Source of the DNA: Bimastos eiseni
Lineage: Eukaryota > Annelida > Clitellata > Crassiclitellata > Lumbricidae
DNA length: 64,000 nucleotides
Assembly: GCA_959347315.1 (NCBI GenBank)
Contig: OY365806.1
Location: forward strand, 58,410,482-58,474,481
Direction of reading: 5' to 3'
This document shows positions 47,366 to 58,645 of this stretch, one piece after another. A model generated the notes under the pieces. That model was not told where the DNA came from and made no database searches. It saw only the letters and a list, made by a program, of their open reading frames with translations. Both the position numbers and the translations under genes were made by a program. The first letter of the stretch is position 1. Each line of letters starts with the position of its first letter.

Positions 47366-47535
47366 GGTGTAAAACTGGATTTCCTGATGGTTTCTGTGTC
47401 CAAACAGAGGAGAAACAATCAGCGTGAAACCTAATTGGCCTATGATTGTTATTGTGTTTGGACAATTATTTAGCACCGCTAAAAGAGCGAAACACACCAG
47501 AGGCTCTCTTTAATACAATACAATACAACTGTAAT

Positions 47536-47590
47536 ATGATAATGCCCTCCTTACAGAAAGTTCAGAAGTGCACGTTGAAGCCGGGCAACC
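47536..47590 (-). repeat. SINE 3' piece
   Basis: TGATAATGCCCTCCTT and CAGAAGTGCACGTTGAA, also seen in the SINE copies near 10540 and (the last part) near 4560. Confidence 0.45.
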
Positions 47591-47929
47591 ATTAAGAGAC
47601 ATAGGCAGACTGGAGGAGGTAGGCTTTGCGTGAACCAACACGATGCTAACTGTTACTTTGAACTAGACATTCACATCTATTAGTGAAACAATGTATAGTA
47701 ATCAGAAGATTCACCAATGGTGAGCCCACGCACACACGCTGTGCCAACCAACGGATTCCCGTCAGCAATTGCAGATGACGTGATGTTCAGAGTCTCTTCA
47801 TCGATAGATTGAAGCAACATGACTTGGCAACGCTCGCAGCCTACGAAGCGCCAACGCCAAGCAGTTCCTCATCGGTAGAAGACGGCGTCTGCGGGATTCA
47901 CCAACCTCTCTTCTGGGCGTCCGAGGTAT

Positions 47930-48205
47930 TCCCCGAGCGAACGGCGAAGGTTTCGAGTGAATAGCTGTAAAAGCATATAACTGCATAAACGGAATTGTGT
48001 ATAGACGCTAATGCGTACAAAATACATACCCACTGTACAAACGATGGCCAACTAAGGCTACCTGTACGATATCTCCCAAACCGTCCATGACGGTGTAAAT
48101 GAAGTAGAGGTGTGGCAGACAGATATTGCGTGTCCCATGTGTTCCCAGAGCCAACGGTGAAGGTCTCTAGTCAATAGCTTTAAAACTGTATAAATGCATA
48201 GCCGG
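47930..48205. repeat. diverged direct duplication, about 65 bp
   Basis: CGAACGGCGAAGGTTTCGAG near 47936 and CCAACGGTGAAGGTCTCTAG near 48150 are each followed by TCAATAGCT/TGAATAGCT and a GCATA-rich stretch. Confidence 0.55.
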
Positions 48206-48349
48206 ACAAACAGACAGAAGCACACACAGAATTCTCTATTTAAATATATACAGATGTGTTTTTCTGCTCACGAACCGATTACTGTAATTCTATCTTAGTC
48301 TGTCTTACAAAATGTCATCCCTCTCCTCTTTAGTCTCCTGTAAATACCA

Positions 48350-49140
48350 CAGCTAGACTTATAGCTAGATTTATAGCCAGACTTATAGCCAGACTTGTAG
48401 CTAGACTTGTAGCCTGACCTGTAGCCAGACTTGTAGCCAGACTTATAGCCAGATTTGTAGCCAGACTTGTAGCCAGACTTGTAGCCAGACTTGTAGCCAG
48501 ACTTGTAGCCAGACTTGTAGCCAGACTTGTAGCCAGACTTGTAGCCAGACTTATAGCTAGACTTATAGCCAGATTTATAGCTAGACTTGTAGCCAATAGC
48601 CAGACTTGTAGCCAGACCTGTAGCCAGACCTGTAGTCAAACTTGTAGTCAGACTTATAGCCAGACTCATAGCCAGACTTATAGCCAGACTTATAGCCAGT
48701 AAGCAGACTTGTAGCCTGACCTGTAGCCAGACCTGTAGCCAGACTTATAGCCAGACTTATAGCTAGAATTATAGCCAGACTTATAGCTAAACTTATAGCC
48801 AGATTTATAGCTAGACTTGTAGCCAGTACCCAGACTTGTAGCCAGACTTATAGCTAAACTTATAGCTAAACTTATAGCCAGACTTATAGCTAGACTTATA
48901 GCCAGATTTATAGCTAGACTTGTAGCCAGTAGCCAGACTTGTAGCCAGACCTGTAGCCAGACCTGTAGCCAGACCTGTAGCCAGACCTGTAGCCAGACCT
49001 GTAGCCAGACCTGTAGCCAGACTTGTAGCCAGACTTATAGACTGACTTTTAGCTAGACTTATAGCCAGATATTAGCTAGACTTATAGCCAGACTTATAGC
49101 TAGACTTGTAGTCAGACTTATGGCTAGACTTGTAGCCAGA
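48350..49140. repeat. 12-bp minisatellite TAGCCAGACTTG, about 65 units
   Basis: Units TAGCCAGACTTG/A and variants TAGCTAGACTTA and TAGCCTGACCTG. Because 12 is a multiple of three, long false-looking frames arise; on the minus strand one frame reads K-S-G-Y repeats. Units of TAGCCAG without the second half (near 48588, 48703, 48823, 48920) shift the frame. Confidence 0.95.
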
Positions 49141-49199
49141 CATTTTCGATTCTTCCACATCTCTATTTCATGTTTTCACTGGCCACTCCTTATTGGGTG

Positions 49200-49500
49200 G
49201 GTTCTCACATTAACCTACCGGTCGTATACTGGCCAAGCCTCCAAGTGACCTCATCCGTCTGTCGTCTGCCGCCATTTCTTTGGCCCGCTGTAGACGCTCA
49301 CTTGATCTGCGTGATTCCTTTGTTCCGTTAGAGAGGACTGCTATGATCAAAACATGAACCTTCGCCTTCATTGGCACCGCACTAAGAAATCAGCTCTCTC
49401 CTTGAACAAGGTCCTCCTTACTATACCAGTGCAGACAAATGTCACGTTTATTTGCCTGAAGGCCACTTTCTTTTCTCTGGGTCTCGCGTACAGGAAGCGT
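49200..49500 (+). mobile_element. possible LINE 3' fragment
   Basis: Reads SLARCRRSLDLRDSFVPLER, then after one stop TFAFIGTALRNQLSPSL, loosely like the C-terminal LINE block with the usual SLWNSLP. Weak. Confidence 0.35.
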
Positions 49501-49559
49501 CTCTGATTGGTATGCACTGTGAGAAGAAGCGCCGTCAATTTTTGAATACATTGCAATTA

Positions 49560-50521
49560 TTTAGCATAATTCGAAAAATGTGATCATAGCTCATTATTTT
49601 TGAGAACCCATTGCAAATGCTAACGCTGAACTATGCAAACACCATCAATTAAAGGTGTTCATCTTCGTGTTGTGGGTGTTGACCTGCATATCTTGGAATA
49701 GAACTAACTGAATTAGGCTTTTGGTTTTCTTTTCAATTACCTTACACTTACAGACATTGTAGCCTACTATTTGGTCAACGTCTCGTTCCGAATGTATTAG
49801 TTATTATGGTCAAATTTGCAATTGTGATGACGCGTGCTTTATCTCGATGTAGCAGCTTATTTCGCTGTAGGCTAATGGAATAAGTTTGTTGATATAACGA
49901 CGTGTTAGAGAGATCAATACTCAATTATCATTTCTATGGAAAATTGATATGAAACATAAAAAGACCTGTATCAAGTTCTTATAATTTATGAAATCGCCTT
50001 GAAGAAGGAGTTATTAACAACGCGAGAAATCGATCGTTTAATTAGAGTCAAAGTAATTAACAGAGGGTTTAAAGCAACGTGTGACTCCAGTTCTGTACTT
50101 CTCTTTCAGACGATACAGCGACTGCATGATCACTGTTTCATACAAGCATTTGTTGATTTTATAATCTCAAGTGAACAGGTTAGTATTAATTTAGGTGGGA
50201 ATTCTGACGTTCCTCATTTGTTCACTTAGTATTGATGTGTTGGCATGTAAAATAGTTTCTCTGTTTGAATCACTTACTAGAACTTTGCAGCGAATTCTGA
50301 CCTCTGGAATTGAAGGGAACAATCTGCACTTAAGTTATTGTCGCAAATGATTTAGTCTTGTATTATCAAAGTATGCACGAAACCCGGCAGTTAGAGAATT
50401 TGCAAGGAACTGAAATTACACATGGAATCGAAATCACTTGCATGATTTTTAATTGTTCGTGTAGCTCTTCTGACGAAATTTTTTTTTTAATTTTCTGTGT
50501 TGATAGAAGACAAGAAAACAT
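49560..50521. other. upstream region of tyrosinase 2
   Basis: AT-rich, no gene or repeat recognised. An eleven-T run ends about 30 bases before a possible AG at 50509. A leader intron ending here is possible but unproven. Confidence 0.3.
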
Positions 50522-53500
50522 ATGTACACCATGCGGTGGGTTTTAGTCGTCGTGATCAGCCTGTGTTGCTGTGAAGTGTACGCCATCAAAGGTCTCAATT
50601 CCAGCCAGTGCCATAAAAATATGTTCACCGACTGGCATGATAAGAGCTACGGAAAATATACATTAGGCGAACCGGAAAGAGCCTATTTGGAGAGCTGTCA
50701 AATGGAAGAGAAGGCGGACGCCCCTCCTGGAGTTAGACAGGAATGTCGAACCCTGAGCGACGAAAAACGAACTCGCCTGTTCAACGCCATCAGATGGCTC
50801 TTCACCGATAGACCACCTGGCAGCTCTATCACTCGCTACGATATCTTCTGTACCCAGCATAGATTCCCAATGTCACCAGGAGCGCACTTCGGTCCATGCT
50901 TTCCAGGATGGCATCGAGAGTATCTCTTAAGGTAACACAAACGATTGGAGCACTGTGTTGCGGTCGTTTTTTTTATCCTAGTGCATCAAAAAATTCCTAG
51001 CCTAATAGGCGAATCCATCCGATCCTCCTCCGCCTTTTATGCTTCCTCGTCCTCTCTGTCCTCTTCATCCTATATGATCTCTCTGATAAACGGATTCGGA
51101 CTTCGACTGGATGTAGGCCTAGATATCTGGATAACCAATCTGACTTGAAGTAGCGCTCGCCAATGAGCTTCTACTCTGAATTTTGCTAAGGAGTAGCGTT
51201 TAAGAACTTTGTAGTATATGATTACAATATCTAGGCTTATAGGACCTACCTATTGCACAGTGCTTAGTGTGAAAAAGAAGTACCTGGTCGCTGGTGTCAA
51301 ACGTGAAGAACTAAAGATTGCAAAGGGGCAGATCACCGACATAGCCCTCAGTTGACGACAAATGGTTCACTCACTGTGGGTGGTTTATGACCAAAAAGTT
51401 AATATTTGCTTTATTTATTTATTTATTACCGAAATTTGATACCACCCTTCTTCCAACATTTTTTGCTCAGAAGTGCATACACACGCCTCGACGGCGCAAT
51501 TGCAGTTGTACTGCTGAGCAATTGTGCGCGAAGGACTTGCTCAAGGTCCCTACACAGAAGATGGTTTGGTGAACGAAATTCTTCCTATATAGATGATATA
51601 TAGGTGAGCGCCTCTGAGTAGATTTCTTGAAGAGGCGCTATGAGCCTATATCAAGTTCATTGATAAAAATAAAGCAAAAAATATAGATGATAATAATGCT
51701 TGCTGTAATAGACGTTGGATTATTAAAAAGAATTGCTGCCTAAATAGAAGTTGGCTTAATAAAAATAGTTCTTGCTGAAGCAGAAGCTGGATTTGCAAGC
51801 ATTATTATCATCAATCCAACTTCTATTGTTATTATTATCTCGGCTTCAAGCATTCAAAGACCTGCCAAAGCCATAGAACACATGCTGCGGATAAGACACG
51901 GTAACCATTCTGCATACGGAATGACTGGAATAAAGAAGCATCACTTGATAGTTTTTGAGCTATGCTTAGTTACAATAAAATTTCTTCAATATAGTTGAAA
52001 TGTTAAACTTAAAAATGCACAATGTAACAAGCAATAGTGACGATTTTTCTATTAGGTACAAAACAAGGATTTGTTAATTAAGGTATATTTGCTAAGAATG
52101 TAGCCTATTGAGCCCCATGCTCATTTCAAAAAGCTATATTCGTTAATTTAGCATGTATCATGTTGTCCAGTGTACGTTAATGAAACCAAGCGTACACCTA
52201 TGAAATTTACTATTTGAAATAATTTATTTAACTTATCATTTTAATTTCAATTCAAAATTCCCAATTTTTTTTTAAATTTAGTTTATTTAGAAGTTAAAAG
52301 TGGGTCAAACAAAACCACACTGCACACAGCACATACATTGGAGTAATGCACAGACAGTTGTTCAAATATTTAGAATTTCCAATGAAAAAGAAGACTGAGA
52401 AAAACGGTGAAATATTTTAGGGCGTTCTCCTTTTTTCCGAGTGCCTCTAATTTGCAGATCACTGCGTTCATCTGCAGCGAACGTGTTTTAGTCAATTAAG
52501 ACTTTGGCTGAGCTAGAATTGAAGTTAGTCTGTGTAGAATATATCAAAGACGTATGTCAAACAAAGGCACACCTACAGATAGAACAACTTTATTGCTTAC
52601 GTCAATGTGAGTAGTAAAAGTGCTCTTAGAATGATAACTGGAGTTTTTGAGCCGTGTCTGATATCAGCTGAATAGTGAACTTTAAAATTATAAAAATACC
52701 CACGTAATATTGCCAATTTTGAAAACATATGTACCCTCGTGTCCTTAAGTTTTATAAGTGCAGAGCACGTGACCGTGCCAAATAGGGCCTACATATGTTG
52801 CCGGTGCCACAAAATTGGAGGTCATAACTCATAACTCAATCGGTAAACTTTTGAAAGTGATACCCATTCATTATATTCCCAAAGTAGAAGGTGGGAATCG
52901 TGAGATGTCTTTTGCGCTTATTCTGGGCCACAATAGGATCATCTTGATTAATTTCTATTTATTTAGCACCAAGTTGCACCAGGTAAATAAAAATCGATCC
53001 ACGTGTTCATATTGCTGACTACGGTAACCAGTGACAGCGCTAGCAGATGAAAGTTAGAAACAGTAACTATCAGTATTCTTAACTTTGGAAATTTTCTCCA
53101 ATTCATTTTCCAGTACATGATCTTTGCCAGAAGGACAGCTAGTCTGCCTCTGCTGGGACCACTGGTCTTCTCAACTTTTTCGTCTATGATCAATCTGCCA
53201 TCATGCACTAGCAGTAGCAGTAGATAGTGAATATCTAACTAAACCTGCACGTGTCGTCGTTTCACAGCTTGAAATAGAAGAAATTCAGTTCAATTTTATA
53301 CGTGTTATGGTAGTAGTGCAACTTAATTAGGCCTATGTTAATAACTTAATAGGCCTGTCAAAAATTTAACAGACCAGTTGAACAACATTTATTATTTACA
53401 TCTGAAACTTAATTACCAAATGCAGCAAACGCCGGAAGAGCATAAGACGAAAAGTTAGGTTGATGAAAACACGAATGACTGACATTCATTACACACGTAT

Positions 53501-54875
53501 GATACGCAAATTAGTAAGTCGGTCTAATGAAAATATGAAATTTCAATGGAAGGCTAAAAAAAATAAATGCTTTTGATAATAGCGTAGAGGAATTGCACAG
53601 CTGCATGGACGCTACATGGATAGCGTCCAGGCTGTGCTGGCCTAATAAGTGGCAGGACTGCGTCCATGACCGTTCATTCACACTTTAAGCACTGCTGCTG
53701 CATTAGATTTTGAAAGCATTTTGCATTGGCTGTCTGTGTTTAAGTCTATCTCGGTCTAGACCTGGAAAGTTGTATTTTAACTTGTTTTCAATCACGGTTA
53801 GTGTAGTACATTCTGTTCATTTGTCGCAGGCTATGTTGGAGATTAAAAGCCTATTTTCTTATTTATATAAATTTTACACAATGTAGACCTATGCAATCAC
53901 ACAGAGCTCACAAAGCTATATGTAGGCTTACGTCGAAGTTTTTATAATGATTCTCCTGCGTATAATTTCTTTCAAGTCAGTTGTATTAAAACGCGGGCGC
54001 TGAATCAGGTGCTTTTACTAAAAAGAGACGCAAGAAAATCGGGCTCTTAAATTTCGATGCATGTCAATCTGTCTGTATTACGTTGAAACAGCTATGAACG
54101 CGCGCTGAGGGAATTAGATAATACGATCAACCTGTGTTACTGGGATTCATCTCTCGATAGTACTTTGCCCGACGCCTCACAGTCTTGTCTGTGGACATCC
54201 GAATATTTCGGAAATGGTCAAGGGCCCGTCACGACTGGCTTCGCTGCCAATCGACGGGCATATCCAGACGACTGCCGTGGCAATGGGAATGTACTCACTC
54301 GCACGATAGGTGGAAACAACTTGCTCTTCAATCCAAGCAAAATCGCCGCCATTCTCCGTGGTCGAAATTTCCCCAGCCTTGTAAGACCATACGCTACCAA
54401 CGTTTTAGAAAGCACCCACGGCGAGGTTCACGGATTCGTGGGCGGTCACATGTCGAGCATCAGCTGCGCTGTTACTGATCCGGTCTTTTGGTTCCATCAC
54501 ACTTTCATAGATCATTTGTGGGAGAGGTTTCGACAGGGCCAGACGACGGACAGAGAACGGGATTATCCGAGCGACGGACAGATTCCTGCGAATCAACGGG
54601 CAACCGATACCATGTTCCCGTTCCAAGGCATAACCTGTGGTGACGGACTGAGTAACAACTACATTCCAGGAATATACCGTTACGAGCCTTCTCCAAGCTC
54701 CTGTTCATCTCACGGCCAGTGCGGTGGAAAGGCTCTTTGGTGCAACAACGGAAGATGCACGGCCTGCGTCGGACCAGGCGGTCGGATGGGGGCCAACTGG
54801 CCCAGCGCCTCCTGCTACATCTCTGGATGCCGCACTCCAGCAAACGTCAACAGTGTTTGCACATGTGTCGGGTAG
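50522..54875 (+). CDS. secreted tyrosinase, paralogue 2 (two coding exons)
   Basis: Exons 50522-50931 and 54092-54875 (GT-AG, phase 2) give 397 residues. The ATG at 50522 and the next at 50531 both precede a clear signal peptide (RWVLVVVISLCCCEVYA). CuA histidines are at 113, 122 and 131 (GAHFGPCFPGWH, H-x8-H), followed by LCYWDSSLD. CuB histidines are at 246, 250 (HGEVH) and 272 (DPVFWFHHTFIDHLWERF). The C-terminal tail (341-395) is cysteine-rich with LWCN and a final CTC, as in paralogue 1. The 3160-base intron carries a SINE piece and AT-rich foldbacks. The intron sits at the same codon position and phase as in paralogue 1, so the two arose by tandem duplication. Predicted secreted phenoloxidase; role in pigment, hardening or immunity cannot be told apart here. 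Confidence 0.94.
51440..51665. repeat. SINE piece (inverted) joined to a hairpin tail
   Basis: 51455-51555 matches, inverted, the SINE body at 18340-18430 (GCTCAAGG, AATTGCAGTTGTACTGC). Then plus-strand GAGCGCCTCTGAGTAGATTT and CTTGAAGAGGCGCTATGAG. Lies in the tyrosinase 2 intron. Confidence 0.65.
51686..51812. repeat. foldback with perfect 17-bp arms
   Basis: GATGATAATAATGCTTG at 51686-51702 is exactly inverted at 51796-51812. In between, GAAGTTGG-like units repeat. Tyrosinase 2 intron. Confidence 0.75.
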
Positions 54876-55029
54876 AACTGGAACGATTTGTTTTATTAGA
54901 ACAACATTTAAAGCATTTAGATTTACTCTCTAACATGTACTCACGATATACGCATGCATAATAACTGGTTTACCATCAGTCTCGGTCATTCAATAACTGG
55001 TTTAGGCCATCTGTGTCTAAAGCCATTGA

Positions 55030-55035
55030 AATAAA
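55030..55035 (+). terminator. candidate poly(A) signal of tyrosinase 2
   Basis: AATAAA within an AATAAAATAAAATAA run about 155 bases after the stop; another AATAAA follows near 55084. Confidence 0.45.
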
Positions 55036-55439
55036 ATAAAATAACTGGCAATAAATCTGACTTCAGAATTTGGCGCTTGGTTACAAATAAAGATTATTAT
55101 ATAAATGTATGGTCTATACACTAAAGGACCCACTTATCATAATTCTTAAACGTTCATGCACAATGAGTATAAATAAACGTAAAGGTCTTCAAAATCCAAA
55201 TAGTGGGCCATCGTTTTCCCGGCTCTGAAAAAAATTGAACCAGAATCCTGTCATAGTAATTGACAGATCTTCAATTATGTTGCTCCCTTCGGAGACCCTT
55301 GAGGGGCCAGTCTCTTTTCAGCTTCTTCCAAATTTTGAACAAGCTGGGCTCCTGCCTATCGGGGGCTCAATCTGGACTCAGAGGTCACCATTCCGCAGAA
55401 ATAGCCATATTCATATCTCCTTGGTCAGATTTATATACA

Positions 55440-55920
55440 TGTAGCCATCTCCTTTATCTCTGTTGGCGCTTTTTGACGTATCGCCTGCTTTCAGCTGGTG
55501 GATTATGGGATTCTGTTCCATAGATTCAATAATCCCGTGACCCATCCGGTACCGGCATTCATTTTCTTTGGATAAAATTCTACCTTGTTGACCGCTCACA
55601 GATGGTTATCCTGGGAGATTTTATATAGGACTTCATGGGTTGAGTAAAATATGGAGTTCTCAGGGCTTGGTGCTCGACCCAATACTGTACATTCTCTACA
55701 CTGCCGATTTTCCGCTTTTATTTAGCCTACTAAACACAGGGCAAATGGTTATCTTTATGCAGATGATGCCAAGGCGTTTATAGATGACACATCATCAGAT
55801 CAACTCTCCCTTGTCCGCTCTGTTGATTGTCTTGTATCTGATCTTCACTGCTGTTGGATGAAGATTAACAGATTAACCATTATTCTAAATGCTAGAAGAG
55901 AAACTTAACTAACTTGATTT
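55440..55920 (+). mobile_element. LINE reverse-transcriptase palm fragment (YADD)
   Basis: Frameshifted pieces in family order: LLALFDVSPAFS (motif A region), LTDRSQMVILGDF, QGLVLDPILYILYTADF, then GYLYADDAKAFIDDTSSDQL and LHCCWMKINRL. YADD is the catalytic motif of non-LTR reverse transcriptases (CR1/L2/jockey group). Not functional. Confidence 0.8.
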
Positions 55921-56221
55921 GAGACCTATAACTGCTGACTGAGAAATTCCCTTCTTACATATATCTTCTAATGTCCGTGATCTGGGTCACAGAGAATAGA
56001 GCGAGAAACTAATAGATAAGAAATTGACATTGAGACAGCGAAAGGAAATACTCGAGCCACCGGTTAGCTATAGAAGGACGGTGTAAGACGGGTAGGTGAT
56101 TCCAAAGATAAGGACAAACGAAGACAATCGCTCTGGGTTTCGTCGGTCACAATTGTCTCGCTCAATCTCGCGGGTCAAGTGAACACAGCCGAGGAGAAAG
56201 TGGATGAGGTTGGTAGACGGA

Positions 56222-57150
56222 TCATGAAGGTTGCGGTGTTACTCTGGCCGCAGTATTAAGAACAGACTGGAGAGGGGGGTCTATCGACGACCAATTATGC
56301 AGGAAAGCATCATAGTGTGATAAACTTAGGAGCATAAAAAAATACGGACGATAAGGGTAAAGACAGAAGGGAGACGGGGCGTCGAATTGCTCTAAGCCAC
56401 GTTTGACGAAAATGGGACGATCGCAGAAGATTAGCAATGTGATCATAAATGGGTACTCTCGAGGTCTACGTCAACACTGGAGCGGAAAGTGAAGGACGAT
56501 TATCTCTCAGGAAATAGATAGAGGTCAAACTTTGGAAGCTGTTGGTGGTTGCAGGACCAGATGAGCTGCACCCATCTTAGATGGATTCAATGAAAATCGG
56601 TTCGAAGACATTCAAGGGGCAGGTCTCAAGATAGAGCATAGGTAGGAGCAAGCTGAGCAGAGAGGTGCATAGACAAACGCCTGTGTGTTGCCTGCTTAGA
56701 GGCTGTTTAGAAAATATGTCGGGAATGTCATCCATATAAACAAACAGTGAGGAAGAGGACATTGGAGTATACGCATATCATCCCTGTTATGGATGCGGCT
56801 TTAAATAAATGTATATCAGTCAGTCCAGACGTCGGAGTAGACCATGAGGGCTACAGCGTTTGTCCATGACCTAGGGTGTTCTAATCTCCACAGATGACAG
56901 TTTGAGTGTTGCCGATGAGGTTTACAAGATCGACGCCAGAGAAGTTTTGTGGCCCCTCCAATGCAAACATCTCGAGGCTGTATAGTAAAAAGTTGTGGTC
57001 CACCATATCACAGGCTGCAGAGACATCTAAGTATAAATTGAGTTCTATCAGCAGCGAAGCAACTTCCGGAAAGAATGGAGAACAGAGTAGTTTCAGTGGA
57101 GTGATGAGCCCTGAATGCAGAACTTCCGGAATTTCCGGACTTTTACACAC
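56222..57150 (-). mobile_element. LINE reverse-transcriptase fragment, opposite strand
   Basis: Minus-strand order: LYLDVSAACDMVDHNFLLYS (motif A), NTQTVICGD, then after an insertion FVYMDDIPDIFS, then NWSSIDPPLQSVLNTAARV. Broken by frameshifts. A short repeat tail (56769-56827) is inserted within it. Confidence 0.8.
56769..56827 (+). repeat. short repeat tail, copy 2, nested in a LINE
   Basis: CGCATATCATCCCTGTTATG, GATGCGGCTTTAAATAAA and TATCAGTCAGTC match 45305-45362. It separates two consecutive parts of the minus-strand LINE. Confidence 0.65.
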
Positions 57151-57493
57151 ACCAAATAACGAAATTTTTTAAGAGCATACATTCAGGAAATTCAAACATG
57201 AAATAATGAGTTTGAATAGCAAATAGGTCTATCCATTATCACTGTAACTCTTTATCGATGTCGTTGCCCATTATTATAGCTGAGTTTTTATATTGTGGTT
57301 CCGTCTACGCTACTTCCACTGGCACTTGTAAATTTGTACAGGTTTGTATAGTTAAGTAACCATAAAATCAACATTTGGACATAATAAACAGGTTGTCTTG
57401 TCATGATCTCGTACAGTGAGCTGCAGCCAAATGAAAATAATATATGATCATGTCATTAGATAGGCCTATATGTTGGAAGATCTGCATTGGCTT

Positions 57494-57592
57494 CCGGGGA
57501 TGAAACGTCCTATGATGAACAGTCTGCTTGATGAAACGTTAGGGGATGAACCGCCCGGTATGAATCGTCCAAGGATGCAACATCCTAGAATC
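57494..57592. repeat. degenerate repeat of GATGAAACGTCC, period about 16
   Basis: GGATGAAACGTCC, GATGAACAGTC, GATGAAACGTT, GATGAACCGCC, ATGAATCGTCC and GATGCAACATCC follow one another. Confidence 0.7.
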
Positions 57593-58591
57593 CGTATTTA
57601 GGCCTAAATATGCATATCCCATTGGGGTGCAGAGCTGATTATCCGAGTTGGTGACCCGCGTTCCCCGTAAGCCTCTTTCGCTAGGCGGCGGCATTGGTTA
57701 AATTAGGCGTAGGCTATAGCGTAATGGTCGCACTGCGTGACTGCTGACAGTTAATAACTTGTCATCATTCGTTTGTACTATGTATGTAATCATACTACGG
57801 TCTGTCAGTTTGAAAACAGACGAAACTCTGCATTTTTATCTTTGCGTTGCCTACTCCGCTCCTCAAAAAAGTCCTTGCATAATCATGCATTGATTTTACC
57901 AATCGCAACATTTTCACCGAGACTTCCTATTTGTTCAAGCACCAGCGCACAACCTCTGTTAGTGCTCTTTGAATAAATTTAGAATAGCGTCTCTACAAAT
58001 AAAAAACCGACTGAGAATAGCAACCTGTTGACTTGCCGAAGCGCTTTGTGGCGTAGGCCTAGAAGCAGGCATAACGCGTAGAAGAGCGTTTCTAAAAATG
58101 ATAAAAGACGAATTCAAGAGAACCGTGACAGCTCGGTTGACATTCAGAGACGCTTTGTTGCGAGTTCGAGAGCGTGAAATCTACAGGTGAAGAGGATGAA
58201 TAACCGAAGCCCGAATGATGAGTTCTATTATATGCTAAAGCACTGGTGCATATTACAAGTATACGCAGAGTTTATGCCAGTGTCCATTGCATGTAGGCCT
58301 ACATCCATGTTATGTCTGCATCGGCTTATCCTATATATAAATACACTCATGCATATAAAAATTTAGATTCTTTGTTAATAACCTATGTAGTTAAGAGTCA
58401 GATTTCTCAAAAAAAATAATAAGGTAGGGGTCGAAAATATAAAGACAATGAAATAAATTGGAAGCCACAATGAAGTTTCTATTCGCGATGTGTACCTCGC
58501 ATTGCAAACCAATCGCAGTGTATACAGTTTATCAGAATTTGAAAAATGACCAGTCTGATTCACACAAAAAACACACACATTCATAATTATA

Positions 58592-58645
58592 CAGAGAGAG
58601 AGAGAGACAGATAGACAGACAGACAGACAGAGACAGAGAGAGCAG
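58592..58645. repeat. GA/GACA microsatellite
   Basis: AGAGAGAGAGAGACAGATAG and (ACAG)n. Confidence 0.9.

Noticed and set aside
48295..48669. 124-codon minus-strand frame of K-S-G-Y repeats as a real protein
   Set aside because: A 12-bp array keeps all frames open by chance of unit length; the frame is cut by half-units and has no signal peptide or ordinary coding flank. Kept only as a low-weight finding.
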